Below, piece by piece: positions 21,112 through 29,579 of a DNA stretch of 64,000 nt. Position 1 is the first letter of the stretch, and each line of letters starts with the position of its first letter. Where the stretch lies: the IMG/VR virus record IMGVR_UViG_3300032304_002285, positions 1 through 64,000 of that record. One strand, written 5' to 3'. The position numbers and the translations under genes were made by a program. Source of the stretch: a virus. The notes below the pieces were generated by a model. The model searched no databases. It was not told the origin of the DNA and saw only the letters and a program-made list of their open reading frames with translations.

Positions 21112-21293
21112 AGTCTCTTTTTAAATTTGATGAAGTATATGTGAAGTTAATGGTAGACCTGATTCATAAAGAAGAGATGGATAAGATTCATTCTCACATA
21201 AAGGAATATTTGGATAGAGATTACAATCAAGGTGAGGCTATAAAATGGATGGGGATTTGGGTATATAAAGAGAGAGAATTGAATGAAAAGTAA
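21105..21293 (+). CDS. Array protein, diverged
   Basis: 62 aa from GTG 21105, helical (LIHKEEMDKIHSHIKEYL), with only the tail GIWVYKERELNEK resembling the array families. Confidence 0.55.
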   Translation: MVKSLFKFDEVYVKLMVDLIHKEEMDKIHSHIKEYLDRDYNQGEAIKWMGIWVYKERELNEK

Positions 21294-21474
21294 GGGTTAC
21301 AAATTTCCTTGTAGTTGTGGGAGATTGTGTAGGGTTTTTAAGAATCATACGAATTGGTATTTTGTTTGTGGTTGTGGTGTTGGATTTCATCTTTTTAGGG
21401 ACTTGAAGCGATTGTTGGGATTTTGTCATTTCATTGATGTTATTCTTATCTTAGATGAAATTGAGGATATATGA
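21283..21474 (+). CDS. Family A zinc-ribbon protein
   Basis: 63 aa. FPCSCGRLCRVF, WYFVCGCGVGF, VILILDEIEDI; C-x-C type pairs. Confidence 0.7.
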   Translation: MKSKGYKFPCSCGRLCRVFKNHTNWYFVCGCGVGFHLFRDLKRLLGFCHFIDVILILDEIEDI

Positions 21475-21644
21475 AGTTCTATAATTTACCTTGTCGTTGT
21501 GGGGGAATTATAAGGATTCATGGGGATCACATGTATTGGATTACGGATTGCAGAGGTTGTCAGAAGACTGTTTCTTTGTATTGGACATTGGAAAATGTTT
21601 TGAAGTATTGTGATTTCAAAGACGTGATAGTTATCATTGATTGA
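21471..21644 (+). CDS. Family A zinc-ribbon protein, short
   Basis: 57 aa. LPCRCGGIIRIHG, DCRGCQKTVSLYW, VIVIID. A sibling of 21283, ATGA overlaps. Confidence 0.7.
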   Translation: MKFYNLPCRCGGIIRIHGDHMYWITDCRGCQKTVSLYWTLENVLKYCDFKDVIVIID

Positions 21645-21646
21645 GT

Positions 21647-21877
21647 ATGAAAAAGAAAAAATATCCGGATAGATTGCCTTGTGTGAATCCAGATTGCCAC
21701 GGGAATAATCTTTTGCTTAGGCGTGGTCAATCTTTTAGTAGAAGATATTGGTTAATACGTTGTGAATCTTGTAATAAGAACATTGCTTGGGATAGAGGGT
21801 TAATATCATTTTTGAATTATTATTATCAGAAGTCTCCCGAATTGATTATTATTCTTGGAGAGAAGAATGAAGAATAA
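21647..21877 (+). CDS. Family A zinc-ribbon protein, recent duplicate
   Basis: 76 aa. LPCVNPDCHGNNLLL, RYWLIRCESC, KSPELIIILGEKNEE. Tandem duplicate of the next gene. Confidence 0.75.
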   Translation: MKKKKYPDRLPCVNPDCHGNNLLLRRGQSFSRRYWLIRCESCNKNIAWDRGLISFLNYYYQKSPELIIILGEKNEE

Positions 21878-22094
21878 CTATCCAAAAAGCATTCCATGTG
21901 TTGGGGTTGGTTGTAATCGGAGTGCCACTTTGGATAGGCGTGGTTACAAGTCCCAGAATAGAAGGTATTGGTTATTACGGTGTGAGCCATGTCACGCGAT
22001 TATTGTTTGGCATAGGGGTTTGAAATTGTTATTGGCTGATTATTACAAGAAGTCTCCCGAATTGATTATTATTCTTGGAGAGAAAAATGTTTAA
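21867..22094 (+). CDS. Family A zinc-ribbon protein, recent duplicate
   Basis: 75 aa. IPCVGVGCNRSATL, RYWLLRCEPC, KSPELIIILGEKNV. The 3' DNA is nearly identical to that of 21647. Confidence 0.75.
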   Translation: MKNNYPKSIPCVGVGCNRSATLDRRGYKSQNRRYWLLRCEPCHAIIVWHRGLKLLLADYYKKSPELIIILGEKNV

Positions 22095-22335
22095 GCATCC
22101 GAAGATGATTCCTTGTTTGATCTGTGATTGTGGTCTTAATGTGAAGAGGGAAGGCAGGAGTTGGAAATTTAGTTGTGATAAGTGTTGTAGTGTTAGTTTT
22201 TCTAAACAAAATTTGTTTAAGGCTATTAGGGGTTTGTACATTAATCCCTGGAACGAGTCAGATTATCCGAATCATGGTTTAAAAGGGAAGATTTTGATAA
22301 TAAGTGATAAGTTAATTAGGGGTAGGACTATATGA
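22087..22335 (+). CDS. Family A zinc-ribbon protein
   Basis: 82 aa. IPCLICDCGLNVKRE, WKFSCDKCCSVSF, KILIISDKLIRGRTI. The usual WY is replaced by GLY. Confidence 0.7.
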   Translation: MFKHPKMIPCLICDCGLNVKREGRSWKFSCDKCCSVSFSKQNLFKAIRGLYINPWNESDYPNHGLKGKILIISDKLIRGRTI

Positions 22336-22571
22336 ACAATAAAATAAACATTGGGAAGGTTCCATGTAATTGTTGTGATGGGATTATGAATTTAAACAGG
22401 ACAAGGGCTATCGGTAGGTTTAGACTCTGGTATTTCAAGTGTAGCAAGTGTGAAGCGTATTATTTTAAAAAAGGAAAGATATCAGAGGCATTGTCTAGTT
22501 GGTCTCAATTGACTTCTTTTTGCAATAATCAGATTATTTTTGTATTGAAAGAAATGGCGATAAAGGAATAG
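22332..22571 (+). CDS. Family A zinc-ribbon protein, TAG stop in frame with next gene
   Basis: 79 aa. VPCNCCDGIMNLNR, KCSKCEAYYF, IIFVLKEMAIKE. Ends TAG; only one codon separates it from the in-frame ATG of the next gene. Confidence 0.7.
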   Translation: MNNKINIGKVPCNCCDGIMNLNRTRAIGRFRLWYFKCSKCEAYYFKKGKISEALSSWSQLTSFCNNQIIFVLKEMAIKE

Positions 22572-22574
22572 GAA

Positions 22575-22799
22575 ATGAATTTTCCTAAGAGTATTCCTTG
22601 TTGTCAAGGAAGATGCAGCGGGGTAGCATTTGTTGAGTATGATCGTAATTTCTCTATGAATGTGTGGATTTTTACTTGTAGAAGTTGTCATAGTAAACAC
22701 ATAGATACTAGAAGTTTTAAGAGTGGTGTTGAGACTTGGTATAAATGGGCTGATCTTAGAGGCTTGGTTATTGTATTGAAGGAAAAGAAATTGAAATGA
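22575..22799 (+). CDS. Family A zinc-ribbon protein
   Basis: 74 aa. IPCCQGRCSGVAFVE, FTCRSCHSKHI, ETWYKW, LVIVLKEKKLK. Confidence 0.75.
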   Translation: MNFPKSIPCCQGRCSGVAFVEYDRNFSMNVWIFTCRSCHSKHIDTRSFKSGVETWYKWADLRGLVIVLKEKKLK

Positions 22800-23017
22800 A
22801 ATTAATTGGTATTCCTTGTTCGAGGTGTGGCAGGATTGCTGAGGTTTCTTCTTATTATTCTGTTGTTGATGAATATGATCATTTTGATGCACATTGTAAG
22901 GCTTGTGGGAAGCGTGGGAATGTTTTTGGAGAAAGAAGCATTGAGAGTTCACTGAAGAATTTTTACATAATAGATGAATTAGGTTTTATTATTTTTTATT
23001 GGGAGATTGAAGAATGA
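22796..23017 (+). CDS. Family A zinc-ribbon protein
   Basis: 73 aa. IPCSRCGRIAEV, HCKACGKRG, FIIFYWEIEE. Confidence 0.7.
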   Translation: MKLIGIPCSRCGRIAEVSSYYSVVDEYDHFDAHCKACGKRGNVFGERSIESSLKNFYIIDELGFIIFYWEIEE

Positions 23018-23262
23018 AAATAAGCTCCATGGCTCTTCCTTCTCATTGTAAGGGTCATAGTGCAATACTTTCAAGGCATCTTCTTACTGAAGTTTCCTAT
23101 TTTAGGTTTGTATGTTCTCATTGTGGGAGACGAGAATCTATAGCTTCTCTAGAATTATCGTTAGATTATTTTTATTTTGAGGCTGAATTAGAGGTTATCA
23201 TTATTTTAAAAGAGTATCCGAGGGAATTACCTGTTGATGGATGGTGTAATAAAAGAGCTTAA
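23014..23262 (+). CDS. Family A-like protein, first cysteine lost
   Basis: 82 aa. LPSHCKGHSAIL has serine where the first Cys of the pair is expected. VCSHCGRRE is intact; VIIILKEYPREL then an extended tail overlapping the next gene. Confidence 0.6.
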   Translation: MKISSMALPSHCKGHSAILSRHLLTEVSYFRFVCSHCGRRESIASLELSLDYFYFEAELEVIIILKEYPRELPVDGWCNKRA

Positions 23263-23506
23263 GCGGATAAGCATTCCTTGTACGATCAAGGACTGTATGG
23301 GTCCTGCTTGGCTTGTAGAGACCTATTATAAGGACGGGGAGCATTCTCCAAATAAAGACAGATTGTATTGGCGTTGTGAGTGTAGCATGTGTGGAGTAAT
23401 GGAATTCAATCAGAAGGACATTAATACTGCCTTGAAGCGGTGGTTTAGGAAGAGATTGGATTTTATCATAGTGATTGGAGAAAAGAAATGGGAGACGGGT
23501 GGATAA
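23237..23506 (+). CDS. Family A zinc-ribbon protein
   Basis: 89 aa. IPCTIKDCMGPAWLVE, RCECSMCGVMEF, KRWFRKR, FIIVIGEKKWETGG. Confidence 0.7.
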   Translation: MDGVIKELKRISIPCTIKDCMGPAWLVETYYKDGEHSPNKDRLYWRCECSMCGVMEFNQKDINTALKRWFRKRLDFIIVIGEKKWETGG

Positions 23507-23709
23507 AAAGGAAGCTGAGCCGGGTATCATGTTGGTGTGGTGGCGATGCTTTTCTTTACGAGGTTGCTGAAAAACCTCAATGGATGATCAAATGTGTTAA
23601 GTGTTCACAGACTTCCTATGCAAGATATAGGAAGGTTGTTTTTAGACGTTGGTTCAGGAATTCAGATTGTTCAATAGTTTATGTTATTGAAGAGAGAATA
23701 TTGAAATGA
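23488..23709 (+). CDS. Family A-like zinc protein
   Basis: 73 aa. VSCWCGGDAFLYE, KCVKCSQTSY, RRWFRNS, IVYVIEERILK. Confidence 0.7.
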   Translation: MGDGWIKRKLSRVSCWCGGDAFLYEVAEKPQWMIKCVKCSQTSYARYRKVVFRRWFRNSDCSIVYVIEERILK

Positions 23710-23775
23710 GTACTCAAGAGTGTTTTCGGGTTCGGATTTTTATGGGGTTATATATTGTTTGAGTGAAGGTAGCAT

Positions 23776-23997
23776 ATGAGAAATAAGATTAATTACCCTT
23801 TGAAGATGAAAGATGTAACGAGTAAGCATATTCCAAAACAATCGGACATATTGAGTTGGATAATCATTGAGAGGGTTGGTCATTCCATTATTGTTTTGGA
23901 ATACAGGACGAAGCTTGGGTATAAAAAGTTTTTGCAATTAAGATTTAACTATGGGCAGATAATGGTTGTGAAAGAAGTAGCAGATGAAAGACATTAG
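23776..23997 (+). CDS. Family B small protein
   Basis: 73 aa, opening the long family B run. KLGYKKFLQLRFNYG then IMVVKEVADE. The 66 nt before it hold only an 18-codon remnant frame. Confidence 0.65.
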   Translation: MRNKINYPLKMKDVTSKHIPKQSDILSWIIIERVGHSIIVLEYRTKLGYKKFLQLRFNYGQIMVVKEVADERH

Positions 23998-24220
23998 GCA
24001 TTTAGGGCTGAAAATAAGTGATTTTGATAAAAGAGAAAAGAAGACTTATCAAGTGCTTCGGTATAGCTGGGACTTAGTTCATCCTATTTTTAAAAAACAA
24101 ACAGAAAAATCATTGGTTGTTTTTTATCATTGGCCAGAAGTAGGAATGATGGAGAGATACTTATTCCCTCCTGAGGATTGCGTTGTTGTCGTTGGAGAAG
24201 TTTTCTTTAATGAAAAGTAA
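23984..24220 (+). CDS. Family B small protein
   Basis: 78 aa. LGLKISDFDKRE ... FPPEDCVVVVGEVFFNEK. Confidence 0.7.
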   Translation: MKDIRHLGLKISDFDKREKKTYQVLRYSWDLVHPIFKKQTEKSLVVFYHWPEVGMMERYLFPPEDCVVVVGEVFFNEK

Positions 24221-24452
24221 AAATTATTTTGATCTTAGGGGTTGTGGATTGACAATAAAGAGCTTTGATTTTGCTTATGATGTTGGGACGGTGTTAGGGG
24301 GTTTAGAGGTGGTTGGGGTTAATCTTAAGCTTTATCCAACCCAAGTTGTCTGTTTTTATTGTTGTAATGAACGTGGCGATGTTGCACCTTGGTCTATTGG
24401 GGCTCCTGGTGGATTGATTTTTGTTCATTCAGGTATTGAGATTTCTGAATGA
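24210..24452 (+). CDS. Family B small protein
   Basis: 80 aa from ATG 24210. FDLRGCGLTIKSFDF matches the next gene (CDLTGLGFTTKNFDF). Ends GGLIFVHSGIEISE. Confidence 0.7.
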   Translation: MKSKNYFDLRGCGLTIKSFDFAYDVGTVLGGLEVVGVNLKLYPTQVVCFYCCNERGDVAPWSIGAPGGLIFVHSGIEISE

Positions 24453-24721
24453 AAAATGATGGTGATTTTATTGGATTGTGGGCTGAAGGGTCAAGCTATT
24501 GTGATCTTACTGGTTTAGGGTTTACTACAAAGAATTTTGATTTTTACAAAAGCATGTTGATAATGGAGGCAGAAGTTGTAGGAATGAAATTCAAGGCTTC
24601 TTCTCCGAATAGGCATTCTGTTTCTCTTTATTATAGGAATAGATACGGTTGCATAGTATCGACTCCTATTTCTATTCCTAAGGGTTTGGTGTTTATCTCA
24701 AAGACAGAAGTGGGGATTTAA
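24449..24721 (+). CDS. Family B small protein
   Basis: 90 aa, tandem paralogue of 24210. Ends IPKGLVFISKTEVGI. Confidence 0.7.
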   Translation: MKNDGDFIGLWAEGSSYCDLTGLGFTTKNFDFYKSMLIMEAEVVGMKFKASSPNRHSVSLYYRNRYGCIVSTPISIPKGLVFISKTEVGI

Positions 24722-24725
24722 GAGA

Positions 24726-25232
24726 ATGAAGAAATTAACATTGGGTGACTTCAAGGGTGTTGATTGTTACTTTGGTCCTTATTATGAGGAGGACAGGGTA
24801 ACAAGAGTACGGGTTGAGGAGAGTGGGGCTGTTTCTTTTTATAAGGTTTTTTGTTATGATCCGAATAAAGCAGCATTTGAGCTTATTGTTCCTTCTGGTC
24901 TTGTTTATTTTATTGGGGAAGAGGAGATAAATGAAGGCGAGAAGTCAAAGAAAGAGAAGACGCTAGATCGGTGTATGAAGCAGGCTAGAAGTGAATTGGA
25001 TTGTTATGGTTATAGGGAGCATGATGATCCAGCCAGGATGAATTTACTTGAGATAGTGGAGAGATTAACTCCTTTGGGAAGGTGTGTGCTCTGTGCCATT
25101 CCTGGGGAGAAGATTCAGATTGAGGTAAGGAAGGGATGGGCAAAGATTTTGAGTGCAGAGGTTCTTATGGCCAAGATAAAGAGGACTGACGTTAAGGAAG
25201 CTTTCATTAAGTTGGCAGAGTCGATGGTATAA
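24726..25232 (+). CDS. Family B domain fused to a helical domain
   Basis: 168 aa. Residues 1-70 are family B (KLTLGDFKGVD ... VPSGLVYFIGEEEI). The rest is a new helical domain (TLDRCMKQARSELDCYGY, PARMNLLEIVERL, EAFIKLAESMV). The longest array member, showing the family B unit can act as a module. Confidence 0.7.
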   Translation: MKKLTLGDFKGVDCYFGPYYEEDRVTRVRVEESGAVSFYKVFCYDPNKAAFELIVPSGLVYFIGEEEINEGEKSKKEKTLDRCMKQARSELDCYGYREHDDPARMNLLEIVERLTPLGRCVLCAIPGEKIQIEVRKGWAKILSAEVLMAKIKRTDVKEAFIKLAESMV

Positions 25233-25248
25233 TAGGGCTGGAACGGCA

Positions 25249-25497
25249 ATGGCGATGAAAAAATCCAGAGGTGATTTACACATATGGGATTTTCTGATTA
25301 AGAAAAGTGACACTCCGAATTGGAAGGTTGATCTTACTCGTTGTTGGGTAACGGAGTGTAAGGGAGAGAAGTTTCATGTATTGCAATTGGCAGACAAGAT
25401 AGGGAAGCAGAACAAGTCTTGGGTTGGTGATTACTGGGAAGAAGTGTTTTTTCCATTTGGTTACATTTTAGTGATAGAGGTTGAAGTCATTGAGTAA
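25249..25497 (+). CDS. Family B small protein
   Basis: 82 aa. DLHIWDFLIKKSDTPNW ... FPFGYILVIEVEVIE. Similar start to the next gene. TATAAT box at 25226-25233. Confidence 0.7.
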   Translation: MAMKKSRGDLHIWDFLIKKSDTPNWKVDLTRCWVTECKGEKFHVLQLADKIGKQNKSWVGDYWEEVFFPFGYILVIEVEVIE

Positions 25498-25714
25498 GCA
25501 CTTGCATTTATCTGATTTTTTAATGCCAGTATCGAAAGTGTGGCTTACTCCTTCCAAAGATTGGGAAATAAGAAGAGTAAGAATTCATGAGAGGAAAAAG
25601 TTGGATGGTGAGAGTGTCAATGTTTTTTATCTTGTGGGAGATCATGGGAAATGTTGGCAAAGGGATTTTCCGTTGCATTCAATTCTCATAGTGGATGTAG
25701 TTTTTTATGAGTGA
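25490..25714 (+). CDS. Family B small protein
   Basis: 74 aa from TTG 25490. LHLSDFLMPVSKVWLTP ... FPLHSILIVDVVFYE. Confidence 0.65.
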   Translation: MSKHLHLSDFLMPVSKVWLTPSKDWEIRRVRIHERKKLDGESVNVFYLVGDHGKCWQRDFPLHSILIVDVVFYE

Positions 25715-25949
25715 GTATTGTGAATTATCTATTGAAGAGATTGAGTTTAATCCTCCTTTGGACATTATGAAGTTGATTTGTGGTTATCCATGGTCTATTC
25801 CGATTGACATAATTCGTCTAGAGGAAAGAACGTATGCAGGTAAAGTTAGTTTGGTGATTTGTAGTCTTGGTAAGGGTGGTGATTATTTGGTTCTAAAAGT
25901 AGCATCTTATGGATCGGTATTTGTCTATGACGAACATGATGAAAAGTGA
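25707..25949 (+). CDS. Family B small protein, diverged
   Basis: 80 aa. ELSIEEIEFNPP ... YGSVFVYDEHDEK. Confidence 0.65.
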   Translation: MSEYCELSIEEIEFNPPLDIMKLICGYPWSIPIDIIRLEERTYAGKVSLVICSLGKGGDYLVLKVASYGSVFVYDEHDEK

Positions 25950-26169
25950 AGTTTTTATTGATCTTGGTTGTTTAATTCCCATAAGTTATTTCAATCAAAT
26001 AGAAAGAGATACAGCCAGGATTAATAAGATCAGGTTAAATGAGACCAAGGATGGCGATCTTCTTATGATTTTTGGTATTATGAAGGGTGATAATTATGAG
26101 AGTACTATGTGTTTAGGTTCAAGTCCTCAGGGTGTTTTGTACACTTACGGGGAGCAGGGGTTTGAATAA
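25939..26169 (+). CDS. Family B small protein
   Basis: 76 aa. VFIDLGCLIPISYFNQ ... SSPQGVLYTYGEQGFE. Start at ATG 25939 (25936 equally possible). Confidence 0.65.
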   Translation: MKSEVFIDLGCLIPISYFNQIERDTARINKIRLNETKDGDLLMIFGIMKGDNYESTMCLGSSPQGVLYTYGEQGFE

Positions 26170-26422
26170 GAAGGGATTAAATAAAGACCATGATTTTTTG
26201 ATTAGTCAGGATCGGTCTATGGTCATGGCTGGTTTAGTGATGATTTGTGAAAACAAAGATGATACTATTGAAAATTGTATTCGTTGTTCTCACTCTAAAG
26301 AACATAAGATCACTAAAGATTCTGGTTGTAATTTTTGTGTTATTTGTATGAATGCGATTGGTCCTGCTTTTTGTCTTCCTGTTAATTTGATTGTTATTAA
26401 GGAAGAGTTTACAGACTATTAG
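26162..26422 (+). CDS. Array protein with cysteines
   Basis: 86 aa from TTG 26162. ENCIRCSHSKEHKI and CNFCVICMNAIG give two Cys pairs within a family B-like frame (LPVNLIVIKEEF). Confidence 0.6.
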   Translation: MNKKGLNKDHDFLISQDRSMVMAGLVMICENKDDTIENCIRCSHSKEHKITKDSGCNFCVICMNAIGPAFCLPVNLIVIKEEFTDY

Positions 26423-26427
26423 GAGTG

Positions 26428-26499
26428 ATGGAATTTCTACGGTTTTTGCTTCATTTTCCAGAAAACACTGTTTGTGTGACCAGGGGTAGTTTGTTTTGA
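26428..26499 (+). pseudogene. C-terminal remnant of a family B gene
   Basis: 23 codons, of which FPENTVCVTRGSLF matches FPKDTVYVIKGRLF at the end of the following gene. A debris copy of that gene's 3' end. Confidence 0.65.
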
Positions 26500-26759
26500 A
26501 AATTCTTACCAAAAAGTCTGAAATTTTTCGAGAATTTATAGTAGACATAGATAGGGCTGATTTTACTGATCGTAAACATATCAGCCTTGTTACGTTTGGT
26601 ATTAAGAAAATTACTTCGGTAACAGTTAAAGACTATGAAGATGGCAAGTTATTGTTGATTGCATTTGGGAAGAGGAAGCAGCGCAAGACTAATTACTATG
26701 TACTTTCTGATGAATTTCCCAAAGACACTGTTTATGTGATAAAGGGTAGATTGTTTTGA
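26496..26759 (+). CDS. Family B small protein
   Basis: 87 aa from TTG 26496, overlapping the remnant's stop. Ends FPKDTVYVIKGRLF. Confidence 0.7.
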   Translation: MKILTKKSEIFREFIVDIDRADFTDRKHISLVTFGIKKITSVTVKDYEDGKLLLIAFGKRKQRKTNYYVLSDEFPKDTVYVIKGRLF

Positions 26760-26797
26760 AATTTCGTGATTTAAATTTGAAGAGACACACAAATTGA
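26756..26797 (+). pseudogene. N-terminal remnant of a family B gene
   Basis: 13 codons (MKFRDLNLKRHTN), in the same TTG-overlap position as real starts, then a stop. The next gene starts MKSFNLREV. Confidence 0.45.
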
Positions 26798-27003
26798 AGA
26801 GTTTTAATTTAAGAGAAGTTTATCCGGGTGCAAAGAACGAAAAGGTATTTCCTGTTGTCGTTGTTCATTCTAGTTATTCTCATAATCAAATGCATCAATT
26901 TGTTTATTGGTTTAGGGTTGGGGATAACCAACGGATGATGATGGAAGAGTTTCCTCTTGGGGAAATCCTAGTAAAGAATGAAAGGCTTTTAGATGAACTA
27001 TAG
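26794..27003 (+). CDS. Family B small protein
   Basis: 69 aa from TTG 26794. FNLREVYPGAKNE ... FPLGEILVKNERLLDEL. Confidence 0.65.
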   Translation: MKSFNLREVYPGAKNEKVFPVVVVHSSYSHNQMHQFVYWFRVGDNQRMMMEEFPLGEILVKNERLLDEL

Positions 27004-27265
27004 AGATTTGTTGGTTAAGTATATGGCGCATGTTGGAGAGGTTGAGGGTGTTGATTTTTTAGGTTCTTCTTATTTTACGCAATCTAAATGTTTGAATAAG
27101 GAAGAGCAGCAGGCTCTTTTGTCGCTAGAGAAAGAGGCTGGTGAGTATTTGGATAGATTGCACAATAAGAGTGTGTTAATAGACTCTGCTACGTTGACTG
27201 GCGTATGGAATAACACTAGGCGTGGTCCCGATGTTTATTCTGTTTCGGTTAATGTCAGGAGGTAG
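26993..27265 (+). CDS. Array-embedded hypothetical protein
   Basis: 90 aa, helical, neither family A nor B (LNKEEQQALLSLEKEAGEYL). Ends TAG with AGGAGG overlapping, in frame with the next gene one codon later. Confidence 0.6.
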   Translation: MNYRDLLVKYMAHVGEVEGVDFLGSSYFTQSKCLNKEEQQALLSLEKEAGEYLDRLHNKSVLIDSATLTGVWNNTRRGPDVYSVSVNVRR

Positions 27266-27268
27266 AAA

Positions 27269-27520
27269 TTGGTCAAAAATCGGAATGATATGTTGATAGT
27301 CAAGGTACCTTGTGGATTTTGTGGGAACACGGCTGTTTTGACTAAACATGTGGAAGCTTTAGTAGACACTGAGGGTTATTCTTTTCTTGTTGAGTGTGGG
27401 TCTTGTAGATCGAAGTTATTTGGGTTTAATATCAAAAGATTGCTAACTCGTTTTTATAATTTTGGTAAGTACGGCAAGAGTGGCAAGATTAATTTCATAA
27501 TTGTTTGGAATGAGAATTGA
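27269..27520 (+). CDS. Family A zinc-ribbon protein
   Basis: 83 aa from TTG. VPCGFCGNTAVLTK, ECGSCRSKL, NFIIVWNEN. Confidence 0.7.
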   Translation: MVKNRNDMLIVKVPCGFCGNTAVLTKHVEALVDTEGYSFLVECGSCRSKLFGFNIKRLLTRFYNFGKYGKSGKINFIIVWNEN

Positions 27521-27776
27521 GGGAGAGATGGCAGGATTCATGGTTTTACCTTGTACCATTCCGGGTTGTGGCGGGATGAGCCACGTTTATTCTGTTGATA
27601 AGACATATGAGAAGGCCAATCTTGGTAAGTATTTTTGTCGTTGTTCTCGTTGTCTTTTTGTTTCATCTTTGGCTTTTGATATTCCTGGGTTGGTGAAAAA
27701 GTTATTGAAGGATGGAGAGTCTGATCTAGTTTTTGTTTTTGAGGGTGAAATATTTAACACGGGATTTCAGGAATGA
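27510..27776 (+). CDS. Family A zinc-ribbon protein
   Basis: 88 aa. LPCTIPGCGGMSHVY, CRCSRCLFVS, LVFVFEGEIF plus a short tail. Confidence 0.7.
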   Translation: MRIEGEMAGFMVLPCTIPGCGGMSHVYSVDKTYEKANLGKYFCRCSRCLFVSSLAFDIPGLVKKLLKDGESDLVFVFEGEIFNTGFQE

Positions 27777-28003
27777 GAATCCCTTGTTGTACTCCGGGAT
27801 GTTTGGGGGCTGCTTATGTCTATAATTCTTTGTACATAGGATTCGGTTGTGGTTGTCCTGTTTGTCATAAAGAGACGGGATGGCATGGATTAAAAGAAGA
27901 TATGCTTAATGCTTGGTATAAAGAGGTGGAACTAGGGCTGATCATTTGTTTTGAAGAGCAGGGTTGGTGGAAGACAGGGAGAAGGTGGGATGGGGCGGTA
28001 TAA
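27773..28003 (+). CDS. Family A zinc-ribbon protein
   Basis: 76 aa. IPCCTPGCLGAAYVY, GCGCPVCHKETGW, NAWYKEVE, LIICFEEQG and a Trp-rich tail. Confidence 0.75.
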   Translation: MRIPCCTPGCLGAAYVYNSLYIGFGCGCPVCHKETGWHGLKEDMLNAWYKEVELGLIICFEEQGWWKTGRRWDGAV

Positions 28004-28027
28004 TGGATCTAGGAGGGTCATGAGGGT

Positions 28028-28222
28028 ATGAAATCGGTATGGACACTACCTTGCTGCGATTCGGGTTGTAAGGGTCCTGCTTTTATGCTTAGGAATGACA
28101 ATGGTTTCATGTGTAGGTGTTCTCGCTGTAGCTTGATGACTTATGGGCATGAGAGTTGGAGAGAAGCGGCTAATAGCTGGGTAAGTGCTTTGGGTTGGGG
28201 TTGTATTTTCATTTTGGAGTAG
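28028..28222 (+). CDS. Family A zinc-ribbon protein
   Basis: 64 aa. LPCCDSGCKGPAFML, CRCSRCSLMTYG, NSWVSAL, CIFILE. AGGAGGG lies upstream; ends TAG. Confidence 0.75.
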   Translation: MKSVWTLPCCDSGCKGPAFMLRNDNGFMCRCSRCSLMTYGHESWREAANSWVSALGWGCIFILE

Positions 28223-28271
28223 GGAGACTGGGATAGACGAGATTTCTTAGTAATGAAAGAGAATGATGTAA

Positions 28272-28529
28272 ATGGAAATGCCTTGTGTTGATTGTGAGGG
28301 TCTTTTTGTTCAAGATTTTTTAGAATCGAGTACTTTACCTTTTGTAGGTAAGAGTGAGAGAGAATATTCGGTTACGGGTGTTGGTGTTGATGAAGAGTCC
28401 CTTATAGAAAAGGGTTGTCATGTTTTGATGGTTCTATACTTTGATCCAAAAGTTGGCCGGGTTAGTTGGCTTAGGTTGCCTTTCCCTGAGGGCTCCTTGT
28501 TTGTGATCAAGGGAATTGCCTGTCTTTAG
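28272..28529 (+). CDS. Family B small protein
   Basis: 85 aa. Starts MEMPCVDCEGLFVQDFL, combining a Cys pair with a family B body; FPEGSLFVIKGIACL. TAG stop directly abuts the in-frame GTG of the next gene. Confidence 0.65.
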   Translation: MEMPCVDCEGLFVQDFLESSTLPFVGKSEREYSVTGVGVDEESLIEKGCHVLMVLYFDPKVGRVSWLRLPFPEGSLFVIKGIACL

Positions 28530-28817
28530 GTGATATTTAAAGTTAAGGCTTTGTGTATGGATGATAAGGCGATATTTAAGCCTGAGGGTTTGAAGATTGG
28601 GGATTTTGTTAATCAGGGGTTCTTACCTGCTGATCAATATTTATGGTTAGAACATTCAGATGATATCTTCGGTGTTTACGTTTGTGAGAGATGGTATTTA
28701 AGCGGTAAAGGTGTTAATCAAACAGAACTTTACTTTTTTAGAAAATACACAAATAGAATTGAGAGTTTGAGAATTCATTTTCCAGTGGGAATGATTTTAG
28801 TGGTAGGGGAGACTTGA
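28530..28817 (+). CDS. Family B small protein
   Basis: 95 aa from GTG 28530. FKPEGLKIGDFVNQGFL ... FPVGMILVVGET. In-frame continuation of 28272 if TAG is read through. Confidence 0.65.
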   Translation: MIFKVKALCMDDKAIFKPEGLKIGDFVNQGFLPADQYLWLEHSDDIFGVYVCERWYLSGKGVNQTELYFFRKYTNRIESLRIHFPVGMILVVGET

Positions 28818-28819
28818 TT

Positions 28820-29059
28820 ATGTTATTTAAACCTAATGGTGTTCGGCTTAAGGATGTATTTTTAAACAGGGCAAGCGAAGACGAAAGTAATGAATATGAT
28901 AATCTTATTACGAATATTACTATTGATGGTGATTGGGTAGTAACAGGGAAGAAGTGTCAATATTTGACTGCTTTTTATTTTGACAAGAAACACAGGAGGT
29001 TTGAGCATATCTCTAGATTCTTTCCAAGTGATACCATTTTGACTGTAATGGAGCATTGA
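28820..29059 (+). CDS. Family B small protein
   Basis: 79 aa from ATG 28820. FKPNGVRLKDVFLNR ... FPSDTILTVMEH. Confidence 0.7.
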   Translation: MLFKPNGVRLKDVFLNRASEDESNEYDNLITNITIDGDWVVTGKKCQYLTAFYFDKKHRRFEHISRFFPSDTILTVMEH

Positions 29060-29340
29060 GAGTGTCAGTCGCAGAATTTGAACTTGGCAGAGAAGAAATG
29101 AAGGTAAGGGATTTTACTGATCCTGCTAATTTTTCCTGTTTTTGTGCATCTGAGAGAGAATATGCTGTTTTTTGTGTTTCGGTTGACGATAAGGTTCTTG
29201 CCGATAAAGGATCAAATGCAATAACAATACGTTTTTTTGATAAGAGACTTGGGCGTGTTAGTTTTGTGAGGATGTCATTCCCGGCTGGTTTGATATATTT
29301 CATAAAAGAGAGTAGGGAGTTAGAGGGAATACCAAATTGA
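29056..29340 (+). CDS. Family B small protein
   Basis: 94 aa from TTG 29056, or ATG 29098. MKVRDFTDPANF ... FPAGLIYFIKESRELE. Confidence 0.7.
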   Translation: MRVSVAEFELGREEMKVRDFTDPANFSCFCASEREYAVFCVSVDDKVLADKGSNAITIRFFDKRLGRVSFVRMSFPAGLIYFIKESRELEGIPN

Positions 29341-29579
29341 AATCTGAAGATCTTAGAGTTAAAGATTTCACAGAGCCATATGGATTGTATGAGCTATTTC
29401 CGTATGAAGGGGAATATTTCATAGAAAATATTACCTTGGATGATGAGCCATTTAGGAAAGAAATGTGGAATCTTTTGGTTGTTAATTTTTATGATATAAG
29501 AGAGAAGAAACCCGGATCATTTGGCATAACATTCCCTGATGGTTTGATATTTTATATCCAGGAGGTTTATGATCTTTAG
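29337..29579 (+). CDS. Family B small protein
   Basis: 80 aa from TTG. DLRVKDFTEPYGLYE ... FPDGLIFYIQEVYDL; paralogue of 29056. Confidence 0.7.
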   Translation: MKSEDLRVKDFTEPYGLYELFPYEGEYFIENITLDDEPFRKEMWNLLVVNFYDIREKKPGSFGITFPDGLIFYIQEVYDL

